64,000 bases of DNA, taken from assembly GCF_000797465.1 (NCBI RefSeq), contig NZ_JSWG01000008.1, positions 124,001 through 188,000 on the forward strand, read 5' to 3'. This DNA is from Psychroserpens jangbogonensis. GTDB lineage: Bacteria; Bacteroidota; Bacteroidia; Flavobacteriales; Flavobacteriaceae. Shown here one piece after another: positions 44,041-52,258 of the stretch. A program made the translations under genes and the position numbers. The notes under the pieces were generated by a model. It was not told the origin of the DNA and made no database searches. It saw only the letters and a program-made list of their open reading frames with translations. Position 1 is the first letter of the stretch, and each line of letters begins with the position of its first letter.

Positions 44041-45015
44041 CTACTTAAAGAAAGAGTCTACAAACTCGTACTTATTAAATACTTGTAAATCTTCGATACC
44101 TTCACCAACACCAATATATTTCACAGGAATTTTAAATTGGTCACTAATTCCAATCACAACACCACCTTTGGCAGTACCATCAAGTTTAGTAACTGCTAGT
44201 GACGTCACTTCGGTTGAAGCCGTAAATTGTTTAGCTTGTTCAAATGCATTTTGACCAGTAGAACCATCAAGTACTAAAAGAACATCGTGTGGTGCATCAA
44301 CAATTACCTTTTGCATGACACGTTTCACTTTGGTCAACTCGTTCATTAAATTCACTTTGTTGTGTAAGCGACCTGCTGTATCTATTATAATAACGTCTGC
44401 ATTTTGATTAACACCAGACTGTAAGGCATCAAAAGCTACACTTGCCGGATCACTACCCATTTCTTGTTTTATCATTGGCACATCAACACGATCTGCCCAA
44501 ACTTGAAGTTGATCAATTGCTGCTGCTCTAAATGTATCTGCAGCTCCAAGAACGACATTAAAGCCTTGCTTCTTAAACTGGTATGCTAACTTCCCAATAG
44601 TTGTTGTTTTACCAACACCATTAACACCAACAACCATTAATACATAAGGTGTTTTAGAACCATCTGCCTGTTTTGGCAATTCAGGAATAACATAATCGGT
44701 ATCTTCACCTGAATTAGTTTCAGATAAGAGGCCAGCTATTTCATCTCTTAAAATTTGATTTAATTCAGAAGTCCCTAAATACTTGTCTTTTGAAACGCGT
44801 TCTTCAATACGTCCAATAACCTTTAGGGTTGTATTTACGCCTACATCACTACTTACAAGGATTTCTTCCAAGTTATCTAAGACATCATCGTCAACTTTAG
44901 ATTTTCCTGCAACTGCTTTATTTAATTTTGAAAAAAAAGTTGTTTTAGATTTCGCTAAACCTTTGTCTAAGGTTTCTTTTTTTTCTGAAGAAAATATTTT
45001 TTTAAAAAAACTCAT
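44041..45015 (-). CDS. ftsY: Signal recognition particle receptor FtsY
   Basis: 324 residues, short because the acidic N-terminal A domain is only a basic stub (MSFFKKIFSSEKKETLDKGL). N domain about 20-100; G domain: GVNGVGKTTTIGKLAY (P loop), DTFRAAAIDQL, IIDTAGRLHNKVNLM, and TKLDGTAKGG. Works with SRP to deliver membrane proteins. A TTTG-19-TATATTTG promoter is upstream at 45092-45122, so it is transcribed separately from the ribosomal protein genes. Confidence 0.97.
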   Translation of the reverse strand: MSFFKKIFSSEKKETLDKGLAKSKTTFFSKLNKAVAGKSKVDDDVLDNLEEILVSSDVGVNTTLKVIGRIEERVSKDKYLGTSELNQILRDEIAGLLSETNSGEDTDYVIPELPKQADGSKTPYVLMVVGVNGVGKTTTIGKLAYQFKKQGFNVVLGAADTFRAAAIDQLQVWADRVDVPMIKQEMGSDPASVAFDALQSGVNQNADVIIIDTAGRLHNKVNLMNELTKVKRVMQKVIVDAPHDVLLVLDGSTGQNAFEQAKQFTASTEVTSLAVTKLDGTAKGGVVIGISDQFKIPVKYIGVGEGIEDLQVFNKYEFVDSFFK

Positions 45016-45091
45016 TCGTAATTCTTATTTGTAAATACTGGTCAAATGTCGAGCCGAAATTATTGTACTGCTATAATGGCAGAATACTGCT

Positions 45092-45122
45092 CAAATATAG
45101 ACATAAAAAAACTGCTTTCAAA
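45092..45122 (-). promoter_or_regulatory. ftsY promoter
   Basis: On the minus strand TTTG (45119-45122), 19-bp spacer, TATATTTG (45092-45099), the same spacing as the trp promoter. The -33 box lies inside the stem of the terminator that ends the upstream transcript. The 5' UTR would be about 70 nt. Confidence 0.7.
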
Positions 45123-45135
45123 TTTGAAAGCAGTT
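45105..45135 (-). terminator. Terminator after the rpmB-rpmG-DUF4295 transcript
   Basis: AACTGCTTTCAAA (45110-45122) and TTTGAAAGCAGTT (45123-45135) form a perfect 26-bp inverted repeat. On the minus strand it is followed by Ts (A-run at 45105-45111). Confidence 0.9.
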
Positions 45136-45160
45136 CCTATTTAGACTAAAAATGTCTAAA

Positions 45161-45313
45161 TTATTTTTTGTTTAAAAAATCATTGACAAACTCTGGTGCC
45201 ATTACTGACTCCACAAACATATAAGCGCCTGTTTTTGGTGACTTTACCATTTTGATCGCTTTTGTAAGTCTTTTAGATCCTGTTTGTAATGATGCTACTG
45301 ATTTCTTTGCCAT
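45161..45313 (-). CDS. DUF4295 small basic protein
   Basis: 50 residues: MAKKSVASLQTGSKRLTKAI, followed by KMVKSPKTGAYMFVESVMAP and EFVNDFLNKK. Start ATG at 45313, stop at 45161. This is the DUF4295 family, found in Bacteroidota directly after rpmG; size, charge and place suggest a ribosome-associated protein, though that is inference. The gene is 7 nt downstream of rpmG and before the terminator. Confidence 0.93.
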   Translation of the reverse strand: MAKKSVASLQTGSKRLTKAIKMVKSPKTGAYMFVESVMAPEFVNDFLNKK

Positions 45314-45320
45314 GACTTAA

Positions 45321-45503
45321 TTATTTTATCTCTTTATGAACTGTCATACGCTTTAAGATTGGATTAAATTTCTTAATCTCCATTCTATCTGGCGTATTCT
45401 TTTTATTTTTTGTTGTAATGTAACGAGACGTACCTGGTTGCCCAGATTCTTTGTGCTCTGTACATTCTAGTATTACCTGTATTCTATTTCCTCTTTTTGC
45501 CAT
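45321..45503 (-). CDS. rpmG: 50S ribosomal protein L33
   Basis: 60 residues: [20 protein letters not shown], then [20 protein letters not shown] and a basic end. One Cys only, so it is the zinc-free form. Located between rpmB (27 nt upstream) and the DUF4295 gene. Confidence 0.97.
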   Translation of the reverse strand: MAKRGNRIQVILECTEHKESGQPGTSRYITTKNKKNTPDRMEIKKFNPILKRMTVHKEIK

Positions 45504-45530
45504 TTTACGTGTATTTAACGCGTTATGCTA

Positions 45531-45767
45531 TTATTTTAAAAATCCTTTGGATTTCGCTTCCTTTATTACAGCAGTAATACCAAGTTTATTGATAGTCTTT
45601 AATGCTGAAGTAGACACTTTTAAAGTAACCCACTTATCTTCTTCAGGAAGATAGAAACGTTTCTTTATTAAGTTAACATTAAATTTACGCTTCGTTTTAT
45701 TCATTGCATGCGACACGTTGTTTCCAACCATCGCTTTTTTTCCTGTAAGTTCACAAACTCTTGACAT
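45531..45767 (-). CDS. rpmB: 50S ribosomal protein L28
   Basis: 78 residues: [20 protein letters not shown], then [20 protein letters not shown] and [16 protein letters not shown]. Standard length. It is first in the rpmB-rpmG-DUF4295 operon, with a good promoter at 45807-45838. Confidence 0.97.
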   Translation of the reverse strand: MSRVCELTGKKAMVGNNVSHAMNKTKRKFNVNLIKKRFYLPEEDKWVTLKVSTSALKTINKLGITAVIKEAKSKGFLK

Positions 45768-45806
45768 TTCTCTCTGACTTTAATTATGTTATTTTAAAAC
45801 AGGGTG

Positions 45807-45838
45807 CAAATTTAGTAAATCTTTACAATATCAACAAA
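45807..45838 (-). promoter_or_regulatory. rpmB operon promoter
   Basis: On the minus strand TTTG (45835-45838), 20-bp spacer, TAAATTTG (45807-45814). The TSS should lie near 45800, about 33 nt before the rpmB ATG. Confidence 0.65.
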
Positions 45839-45847
45839 CTAAAAGTG

Positions 45848-47095
45848 TTACTTTTTTAAAATTTCTTTTTGTAGCATTTCAAAGGCTTTGTTTGCAGCTT
45901 TATTTATCACTTTAACACGATGGTTTCCAAAGCTAAACTGTTCAGAATACACCTTGTCTTTTGTTGCGATAGCTATGTACACAATTCCTAAACCTTCCTC
46001 AGTATCATCTTTTGTTGGACCAGCATTGCCAGTTGTGGCAATTGCATAATCTGTATGCATTATTTGCAATGCATTTTTCGCCATAGCTTCAGCAACTTCT
46101 GCACTAACAACAGAATGTTTGTTAATTATATCTTCGGAAACCTTTAGAACATTAACCTTAATCTCTTTTGTATAACTGACGATACTGCCTTTAAAATATT
46201 TTGAAGCACCTGCATTTGTAGTAAAGCGTTCGGCAATTAAGCCACCTGTACAACTTTCAGCTGTCGCAACTGTTTTTCCAGTTTCTGTCAGTTGCTTACC
46301 TATAACTGCTTCAATAGACAAGTCTTGTTCAAAGCCTACAAAAATATCTTCTATTTGAGGTAATAGCAAATCGGTTTGGTTTTGCATTTCAGCTTCAACA
46401 ACCGTCTTATCATTTCCTTTAGCTGATAATCGTAAACGTACACGACCTAAGCTCGGCAAATAGGCCAATTTAATAAAGTTTGGTAATTGGTTTTCAAAAG
46501 ATTCGATACGTGCAGCTAGTGAACTTTCACCTAAACCATAAGTTAAAAATGTTTTATGTTGAATGAATGGTAACTTAAAACTTGCTCTCAATTTCGGAAG
46601 GACTTCATCTGTAATTAATGACTTCATCTCATAAGGAACTCCTGGCAGAGATATAAAAACAGTATTGTTTTTTTCAAGCCACATACCTGGAGCGCTTCCA
46701 TATTTATTCATTAAAACACTAGCCTTTGAAGGCACTAAAGCTTGATCCAAATTAACTTGAGTCACAGGTTTTTTTACAAACACCTCCCATAGGTGTTCAA
46801 TGTTTTTTCTAACCGAAATATCTTCAGTTAAAGTATCATCAAAATAGTCTGCAATTGTTTTTTTGGTAATATCGTCTTTTGTTGGCCCTAAACCACCTGT
46901 AAGAATTACAATATCGGCATTAGCTTCAGCTTCTGCTAATGATTTTAAAATATGAGTTCTATCATCTTGAACAGATGTAATCTGGTACACTGAAACACCA
47001 ATTTTATTTAATTGCTTTCCAATGAAGGCCGAATTAGAATCCACAATTTGACCAATGAGAATCTCATCACCAATTGTAATTATTTCTGCTAGCAT
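45848..47095 (-). CDS. cinA: CinA family protein (nicotinamide-nucleotide amidohydrolase)
   Basis: 415 residues, two domains. The N-terminal COG1058/MoCF-like domain has ITIGDEILIGQIVDSNSAFI and ILTGGLGPTKDDITKKTIA. The C-terminal PncC domain has TAESCTGGLIAERFTTNAGA and ATTGNAGP, with the catalytic Ser in the ESCTGG loop region. It deamidates NMN in pyridine nucleotide recycling. The start codon overlaps the stop of the Hpt gene (47095), so they are coupled. Confidence 0.94.
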   Translation of the reverse strand: MLAEIITIGDEILIGQIVDSNSAFIGKQLNKIGVSVYQITSVQDDRTHILKSLAEAEANADIVILTGGLGPTKDDITKKTIADYFDDTLTEDISVRKNIEHLWEVFVKKPVTQVNLDQALVPSKASVLMNKYGSAPGMWLEKNNTVFISLPGVPYEMKSLITDEVLPKLRASFKLPFIQHKTFLTYGLGESSLAARIESFENQLPNFIKLAYLPSLGRVRLRLSAKGNDKTVVEAEMQNQTDLLLPQIEDIFVGFEQDLSIEAVIGKQLTETGKTVATAESCTGGLIAERFTTNAGASKYFKGSIVSYTKEIKVNVLKVSEDIINKHSVVSAEVAEAMAKNALQIMHTDYAIATTGNAGPTKDDTEEGLGIVYIAIATKDKVYSEQFSFGNHRVKVINKAANKAFEMLQKEILKK

Positions 47096-47436
47096 TATAA
47101 GTTGAAGTCTTGCTTAATTTCTGCAGTTACATTCTCTACTGCAGTTAATACCAATTGTAATTCTTTAGAACAGTCTTCTCCTGCTTTTTCAAGTTTTCCC
47201 CAATCTTGAACTGTGATAAGGTCCTGAAGCACACCAAGTTCGAACAAATCTATAGTTGGCTTCATCTTATGCGCAGCTTGATAGGTATTGTAAAAATCTT
47301 GCTCAGCGACTGCTATTTTCAAACGTTCTGCATCAACTGGGACTTCTTCTAGAAATGCTGCTGCAAGTGCAGCAACGAAATCTTCGTCATTATCAGCCAA
47401 TTCACGTACTCTGTATAATTTATAATGTTGTTCCAT
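47095..47436 (-). CDS. Stand-alone Hpt (histidine phosphotransfer) protein
   Basis: 113 residues, all helical. The phosphoacceptor motif is QAAHKMKPTIDLF (H56, followed by K-x-K-P as in typical HPt domains), preceded by VAALAAAFLEEVPVDAERLK. No kinase, response regulator or other phosphorelay partner is encoded in the window. It is squeezed between a FAH-family gene and cinA with 0-1 nt spacing, an order that suggests housekeeping co-expression and not a dedicated two-component system. Confidence 0.85.
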   Translation of the reverse strand: MEQHYKLYRVRELADNDEDFVAALAAAFLEEVPVDAERLKIAVAEQDFYNTYQAAHKMKPTIDLFELGVLQDLITVQDWGKLEKAGEDCSKELQLVLTAVENVTAEIKQDFNL

Positions 47437-48048
47437 TTATTTTACTGTTATTGAAAACATTTGCTTGTCTTCTATAAATCCTTTTAATTTATCATTAGCA
47501 ATAACTTTGCCAACTCCAGCAGGAGTTCCCGTAAATATAATATCTCCAATCTTTAAAGTAAAATATTTTGAGACATATTCGATGATATCGTCAATTTTAT
47601 ACAACATCAAACTTGTATTTCCCTCTTGCACAATGGTTTCATTTTTACGCAAACTAAAGTTGATATTATTAACATCTTCAAAATCTAGTTTTGGCAACCA
47701 CTCTCCTATCACAGCTGCGCCATCAAAGGCTTTCGCCTTTTCCCAAGGCAAACCTTTAGCTTTTAACTTTGACTGCAAATCACGAGCGGTAAAATCGATC
47801 CCTAAACCTATATAATCATAATACTTATGTGCGAATTTTTTTGAAATATGTTTTCCAACCTTATTAATCTTGACTAATATTTCTACCTCATGATGTACAT
47901 CTTCAGAAAAGTCTGGAATAAAAAACGGTTGCTTCTTTAATAAAATTGAAGTATCTGGTTTTAAAAACACCACAGGATCTGAAGGCCTTTCATTCTCCAG
48001 TTCTTTGATGTGCTCTGTATAATTTCGACCAATGCAAATCAATTTCAT
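47437..48048 (-). CDS. Fumarylacetoacetate hydrolase family protein
   Basis: 203 residues, the size of small FAH/YcgM-like hydrolases. MKLICIGRNYTEHIKELENE, VFLKPDTSIL, the metal-binding VHHEVEILVKI (E-x-E type), GIDFTARDLQSKLKAKGLPW and GDIIFTGTPAGVGKV. Probably an acylpyruvate hydrolase or oxaloacetate tautomerase/decarboxylase; the substrate is not resolved. First base of the Hpt gene is directly next to its stop. Confidence 0.92.
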   Translation of the reverse strand: MKLICIGRNYTEHIKELENERPSDPVVFLKPDTSILLKKQPFFIPDFSEDVHHEVEILVKINKVGKHISKKFAHKYYDYIGLGIDFTARDLQSKLKAKGLPWEKAKAFDGAAVIGEWLPKLDFEDVNNINFSLRKNETIVQEGNTSLMLYKIDDIIEYVSKYFTLKIGDIIFTGTPAGVGKVIANDKLKGFIEDKQMFSITVK

Positions 48049-48073
48049 GCTAAGGTAAATTTGAAGGTTAGGT

Positions 48074-48850
48074 TTATTGTAATTTATTATTGAAGGCTCT
48101 TAATTTAATTGCAGTTAGCACCTTTTTGGTATACAATGGAAAATCCGCATTAAGCAACCAACCAAAATAACCAGGTTCTTTTTCAAGGACCTCTGTCACT
48201 AGTTTTCCTTTATGCTTTCCAAAAGAGAAACATTCTACACCTTCTTTAGTATACCCAATAAATCCAGCGAAATCTGCAAACTTTTTACGTGAGCTAAACT
48301 CCGCTAAGAAATTAGAATCGTTTTCTAGGTCTTCATATCTATCTAATTGTGCTTTCAAAATTTCGTAGGTTGCAATTGTATCAGCTTCAGCACTATGTGC
48401 ATTATCAAGATTTTTATCACAATAGAATTTATAAGCTGCACTTAATGTACGTTGTTCCATTTTATGAAAAATGGTTTGCACATCGATAGATTGTGTGTTT
48501 TTCATATCAAAATCAACCTCAGCACGTAGCATTTCTTCAGCGAGTAATGGTATGTCAAAACGGTTAGAATTGAAACCACCTAAATCACAATCTTTAATCA
48601 TTGCATGCACCTCTTTAGAAATCTCTTTAAAGGTTGGTTTATCTGCCACATCTGAATCAGAAATTCCATGAACCTGAGTAACCACATATGGAATTGGAAT
48701 CGTTGGGTTCACACGCTGCGTATACGTTTCTTCTTTTCCATCAGGATGCACCTTATGGATTGAGATTTCAACAATTCGGTCGTTAGTGATATTAATTCCT
48801 GTCGTTTCTAGATCGAAAAAACAAATGGGTTTTGTGAGATTGAGTTGCAT
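48074..48850 (-). CDS. DnaQ-like 3'-5' exonuclease with C-terminal DUF3820-like domain
   Basis: 258 residues. DEDDh exonuclease: Exo I CFFDLETTGI, Exo II region GGFNSNRFDIPLL, Exo III HSAEADT with catalytic His and Asp. About residues 190-255 (GKHKGKLVTEVLEKEPGYFG, WLLNADFP) resemble the DUF3820 module that follows DnaQ-like domains in some bacteria. Could be a proofreading or RNA-degrading exonuclease; not the polymerase III epsilon subunit for certain. A TACCTTTG -7-like element is at 48868-48875. Confidence 0.9.
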   Translation of the reverse strand: MQLNLTKPICFFDLETTGINITNDRIVEISIHKVHPDGKEETYTQRVNPTIPIPYVVTQVHGISDSDVADKPTFKEISKEVHAMIKDCDLGGFNSNRFDIPLLAEEMLRAEVDFDMKNTQSIDVQTIFHKMEQRTLSAAYKFYCDKNLDNAHSAEADTIATYEILKAQLDRYEDLENDSNFLAEFSSRKKFADFAGFIGYTKEGVECFSFGKHKGKLVTEVLEKEPGYFGWLLNADFPLYTKKVLTAIKLRAFNNKLQ

Positions 48851-48957
48851 TAGTAATTGCTTTTTTACAAAGGTAATTAGAATATGTGGAAAAGAGGATT
48901 TTGGTTTACGGAATAAAACATTCTAATTAGCTGAACTCAATAATTAGTGAATAGAAA

Positions 48958-48989
48958 CAAAAAAAGCACAATTTTAAGATTGTGCTTTT
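48958..48989 (-). terminator. Terminator of the E2 gene
   Basis: AAAAGCACAAT (48962-48972), loop TTTAAG, ATTGTGCTTTT (48979-48989), with an A-run to the left giving a T-run on the minus strand. Confidence 0.85.
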
Positions 48990-49027
48990 CTACTTTATAT
49001 ATGAAATTTCTGTCTTAGCAGAATTTT

Positions 49028-50359
49028 TTAGATTTCTCTATTAGAATCCCAAGCTTCTAAATAATCTTTTACAGCTTTTACAAATTGTCCTCCAAGAGCT
49101 CCATTTACGACCCTATGATCGTAAGAGTGAGATAAGAACATTCTGTATCGAATACCTATAAAATCACCTTCTGGAGTTTCGACAACAGCAGGTACTTTTC
49201 TAATAGCACCAAGTGCTAATATTCCAACTTGTGGTTGATTAATAATTGGTGTTCCCATAATACTTCCGAAGGTACCTACATTAGTTACTGTATAAGTTCC
49301 TCCTTGAATATCATCAGGTTTTAAATTATTATCTCTAGCTCGTGTTGCTAAATCATTAACTTTTTTAGTCATACCAACCAAATTAAGTTGATCTGCATCT
49401 TTAATTACAGGAACAATTAAGTTACCATTCCCTAAAGCGGCAGCCATACCTAAATTGATATGTTTTTTCTTAACGATGGTATCTCCTTGTAGAGAAATAT
49501 TCATCATTGGGAAATCACGTAATGCTTTCGCAATGGCTTCCATAAATATAGGAGTAAACGTTAGGTTTTCACCTTCACGTTTAAAGAATTCATCTTTAAC
49601 TTTCTTACGCCAATTCCAGATTTTAGTCACATCTGCTTCAATGAAACTTTGTACATGTGCAGATGTTTGAACTGACTCAACCATGTGATGCGCAATAAGC
49701 TTGCCCATTCTGGTCATTTCAATAATTTCATCATCACCACTTGCCATTACAGGAGTAGGAGTTGGTTTTGATTCTACTGCTTTTATCGGAGCAGCTTTTG
49801 GAGCTTCTTCACTTTTTGCAGCAGCAATTTGAGGTTGTGAACCTTTATTTTCTATATATGTTAACATGTCATTTTTAGTGACACGTCCTTCTTTTCCTGT
49901 TCCTGAAATACTATCTAATTCGGCTTGAGAAATTCCTTCCTGTTTTGCCATGTTTTTTACTAAAGGCGAATAAAAACGCTCTCCAGAATTCACAATTGGC
50001 GCAGCAGTTTCTTTTGCAGCTACAACTGTTTTAGCTACTTCAGCAACAGCAGGAGCATCTTTAGCCTCTACTTTTGCAGGTTCAGCTTTTGGTGCTTCGT
50101 TTGAACCACTATCAGAACCAGCGATTTCTATAACAGCTATGGTTTGACCTACTTGAACGATGTCATCTACATCGAAAAATTTTTCGATTAAAACACCATC
50201 AACCTCACTAGGCACCTCACTATCAACCTTATCTGTCGCAATTTCTAATACTGCCTCATCAGCTTCAATAGTATCACCTACTTCTTTTAACCAAGATGTT
50301 ATTGTTGCTTCAGCAACACTCTCTCCCATTTTAGGAAGCTTTAGTTCAAATTTTGCCAT
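49028..50359 (-). CDS. 2-oxo acid dehydrogenase E2 (dihydrolipoyl acyltransferase)
   Basis: 443 residues. Lipoyl domain 1-80 with the lipoylated Lys in EIATDKVDSEVPSEV; an Ala/Glu/Lys/Pro-rich linker; E3/E1-binding domain about 130-170 (YSPLVKNMAKQEGISQAELD); acyltransferase domain from about 215 ending SHSYDHRVVNGALGGQF. The active-site motif reads DHRVVNG, with Asn where many E2 proteins have Asp (DHRxxDG). Likely the E2 of branched-chain or 2-oxoglutarate-type complexes; E1 and E3 are elsewhere, so the exact substrate is open. Confidence 0.9.
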   Translation of the reverse strand: MAKFELKLPKMGESVAEATITSWLKEVGDTIEADEAVLEIATDKVDSEVPSEVDGVLIEKFFDVDDIVQVGQTIAVIEIAGSDSGSNEAPKAEPAKVEAKDAPAVAEVAKTVVAAKETAAPIVNSGERFYSPLVKNMAKQEGISQAELDSISGTGKEGRVTKNDMLTYIENKGSQPQIAAAKSEEAPKAAPIKAVESKPTPTPVMASGDDEIIEMTRMGKLIAHHMVESVQTSAHVQSFIEADVTKIWNWRKKVKDEFFKREGENLTFTPIFMEAIAKALRDFPMMNISLQGDTIVKKKHINLGMAAALGNGNLIVPVIKDADQLNLVGMTKKVNDLATRARDNNLKPDDIQGGTYTVTNVGTFGSIMGTPIINQPQVGILALGAIRKVPAVVETPEGDFIGIRYRMFLSHSYDHRVVNGALGGQFVKAVKDYLEAWDSNREI

Positions 50360-50389
50360 ATCTGTAATCTAGCGTCAATTATTCGTTTA

Positions 50390-50425
50390 ACGATTGCAAA
50401 ATTAATGAAAAATCAATACAATCGT
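50390..50425 (-). promoter_or_regulatory. Promoter region of the E2 gene with inverted repeat
   Basis: TAATTTTG on the minus strand (50397-50404) fits the -7 consensus; ACGATTG (50390-50396) and CAATCGT (50419-50425) form a 7-bp inverted repeat around it, suggesting an operator. The -33 box is not clear. Confidence 0.35.
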
Positions 50426-50439
50426 TGCGATTTTTTCAA

Positions 50440-51552
50440 TTAATTATTATTGAGTTGCATAACAGCTCCTCTACTTTTAGAGCTATTACTTCCGATGATA
50501 AAGTTAGAATTTTTTGGTAGAATTTTGAATGTCGCAGTACAATTTTTAGGCGTATTGGATAAGATTTCGATGATTGACCTAAAACTTAGGTGATTATTGT
50601 CTAAAATGTATTCTGTATCATCCTTATAGGCTTCTATTTGAGAATAGCAAACTAGTTCTTGCTTTATGAGTTTCTCAATTGAAGATTTATGATCTAAGCC
50701 AATGTAGACGAAATGTTTAGGATTATCCTGAATTTCTCCTGATGTTTTTAGCAACATTGGTCCTAATTTAATTCCGAACCACACTAAGGCATCAAAAATA
50801 AAATTAGACTTAAAATGCTTAGTGTAAAAAATCTGCATTGCTCCATAAAATCGGTTTGCATAAGTTTGATCCTTAAGTGTACTTTCCCCTTTATAATGAA
50901 TTATAGTAGCATTACCATTATATATATTACTGTATCCAGCTTGTTCTACTTTATAAGATAAATCAATATCTTCTCCATACATAAAATAATCTTCGTCAAA
51001 TCCTCCAACTTGATTATATATTTCTCTTTTCATTATCATAAAGGCACCAACAAATACTGGAGAACTTCCTACACCTTTTTCATCTAGATTAGACACATAG
51101 TATGATTTTGGAAAGCCCAACATTTTTTTGACAGCAACCATTGGTCTTGGCACGTTTCGTTTGCTTTCTGGCAAAAATCGTCCTTGACCATCAATGAGTC
51201 TGCATCCTAAAATCCCAAGGTTTGTTTGTTTGTCGGCAAATTGAAGTAGTTTTTCAAAAGTGTTTTCTGCAACAACGGTATCAGGATTTAAAATACAAAC
51301 ATAGTCGCCTTTAGCTTGAACAACACCAATATTATTTCCTTTTGAAAACCCGTAGTTTTCTTTATTTGCTATAAGTTTTATCTTCGGAAACAAGGTCTTC
51401 ACCATATCACAACTATCATCTGAAGACAAGTTATCAATCACTATAATTTCGGCATCAATATTAATTAATGACGCTTCAACACTTTTTAGACATAACTCTA
51501 AAAAATGGCGCACATTATAGTTTAATATGATTACGGATAATTTCAAATTCAA
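50440..51552 (-). CDS. Glycosyltransferase family 2
   Basis: 370 residues. GT-A fold at the N-terminus: MNLKLSVIILNYNVRHFLEL, IVIDNLSSDDSCDMV, KGDYVCILNPDTVV (nucleotide-sugar metal site) and GGFDEDYFMYGEDIDLSYKV (the ED acid region typical of rhamnosyltransferase-like enzymes). A hydrophobic/basic C-terminus follows. Probably adds a sugar to a surface glycan at the inner membrane; acceptor unknown. It overlaps no gene and follows recR by 7 nt. Confidence 0.92.
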   Translation of the reverse strand: MNLKLSVIILNYNVRHFLELCLKSVEASLINIDAEIIVIDNLSSDDSCDMVKTLFPKIKLIANKENYGFSKGNNIGVVQAKGDYVCILNPDTVVAENTFEKLLQFADKQTNLGILGCRLIDGQGRFLPESKRNVPRPMVAVKKMLGFPKSYYVSNLDEKGVGSSPVFVGAFMIMKREIYNQVGGFDEDYFMYGEDIDLSYKVEQAGYSNIYNGNATIIHYKGESTLKDQTYANRFYGAMQIFYTKHFKSNFIFDALVWFGIKLGPMLLKTSGEIQDNPKHFVYIGLDHKSSIEKLIKQELVCYSQIEAYKDDTEYILDNNHLSFRSIIEILSNTPKNCTATFKILPKNSNFIIGSNSSKSRGAVMQLNNN

Positions 51553-51559
51553 ATAGCGA

Positions 51560-52177
51560 TTAGGATTTTAGGGATGCTTCAAACGGAATTCTATTAATAA
51601 TACTTCTACCTAGAGTAACCTCATCAGTATATTCTAATTCATTTCCAACAGAAATACCTCTAGAAATTGTTGATGTTATAACATTGTATTCTTGTATCTG
51701 TTTGTATATATAGAAATTGGTTGTATCACCTTCCATTGTAGAACCCAGTGCAAAAATAAGCTCACTTACTCGGCCCTGTTTTACTTTGTCTACTAATGAT
51801 TTAATATTAAGTTCATTTGGACCAATCCCATCCATTGGAGAAATTTTTCCACCCAATACATGATATTGTCCACGAAACGAACTTGTGTTTTCAATGGCCA
51901 TAACATCTCTGATATCTTCAACAACACAAATGGTATCTTTTACACGATGTGGATTAGCACAAATCTCACAAAGATCGACATCACTAATATTATGGCAACT
52001 TTCGCAAAACTTTATTTTACTTCGCATAGCACTTAATGATTCAGCAAGATTCAGGGTTTGAGATTCTGGCTGTCGCAATAAATGAAGTACTAAACGCAAT
52101 GCCGTTCGTTTACCAACACCTGGTAATTGAGACATTTCGTTGACTGCATTTTCAAGTAATTTTGAAGAAAATTCCAT
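51560..52177 (-). CDS. recR: Recombination protein RecR
   Basis: 205 residues, standard size. N-terminal helix-hairpin-helix ([19 protein letters not shown]), four-Cys zinc finger [16 protein letters not shown], then a Toprim domain starting [20 protein letters not shown], and the C-terminal [20 protein letters not shown]. Helps load RecA at gaps with RecFO. First gene of a pair with the glycosyltransferase. Confidence 0.97.
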   Translation of the reverse strand: MEFSSKLLENAVNEMSQLPGVGKRTALRLVLHLLRQPESQTLNLAESLSAMRSKIKFCESCHNISDVDLCEICANPHRVKDTICVVEDIRDVMAIENTSSFRGQYHVLGGKISPMDGIGPNELNIKSLVDKVKQGRVSELIFALGSTMEGDTTNFYIYKQIQEYNVITSTISRGISVGNELEYTDEVTLGRSIINRIPFEASLKS

Positions 52178-52207
52178 AATTGCGAAATTACAATTTAATA
52201 TGAAGCT

Positions 52208-52241
52208 AAAAAAGCCACCTTCAAATAGAAAATGGCTTTTA
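52208..52241 (-). terminator. Terminator of the T9SS-protein gene
   Basis: AAAAGCCA (52210-52217), loop of 15 nt, TGGCTTTT (52233-52240); on the minus strand followed by Ts. It lies between recR and the large secreted protein gene. Confidence 0.75.
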
Positions 52242-52258
52242 TTTTGTTTGTATGCAGT

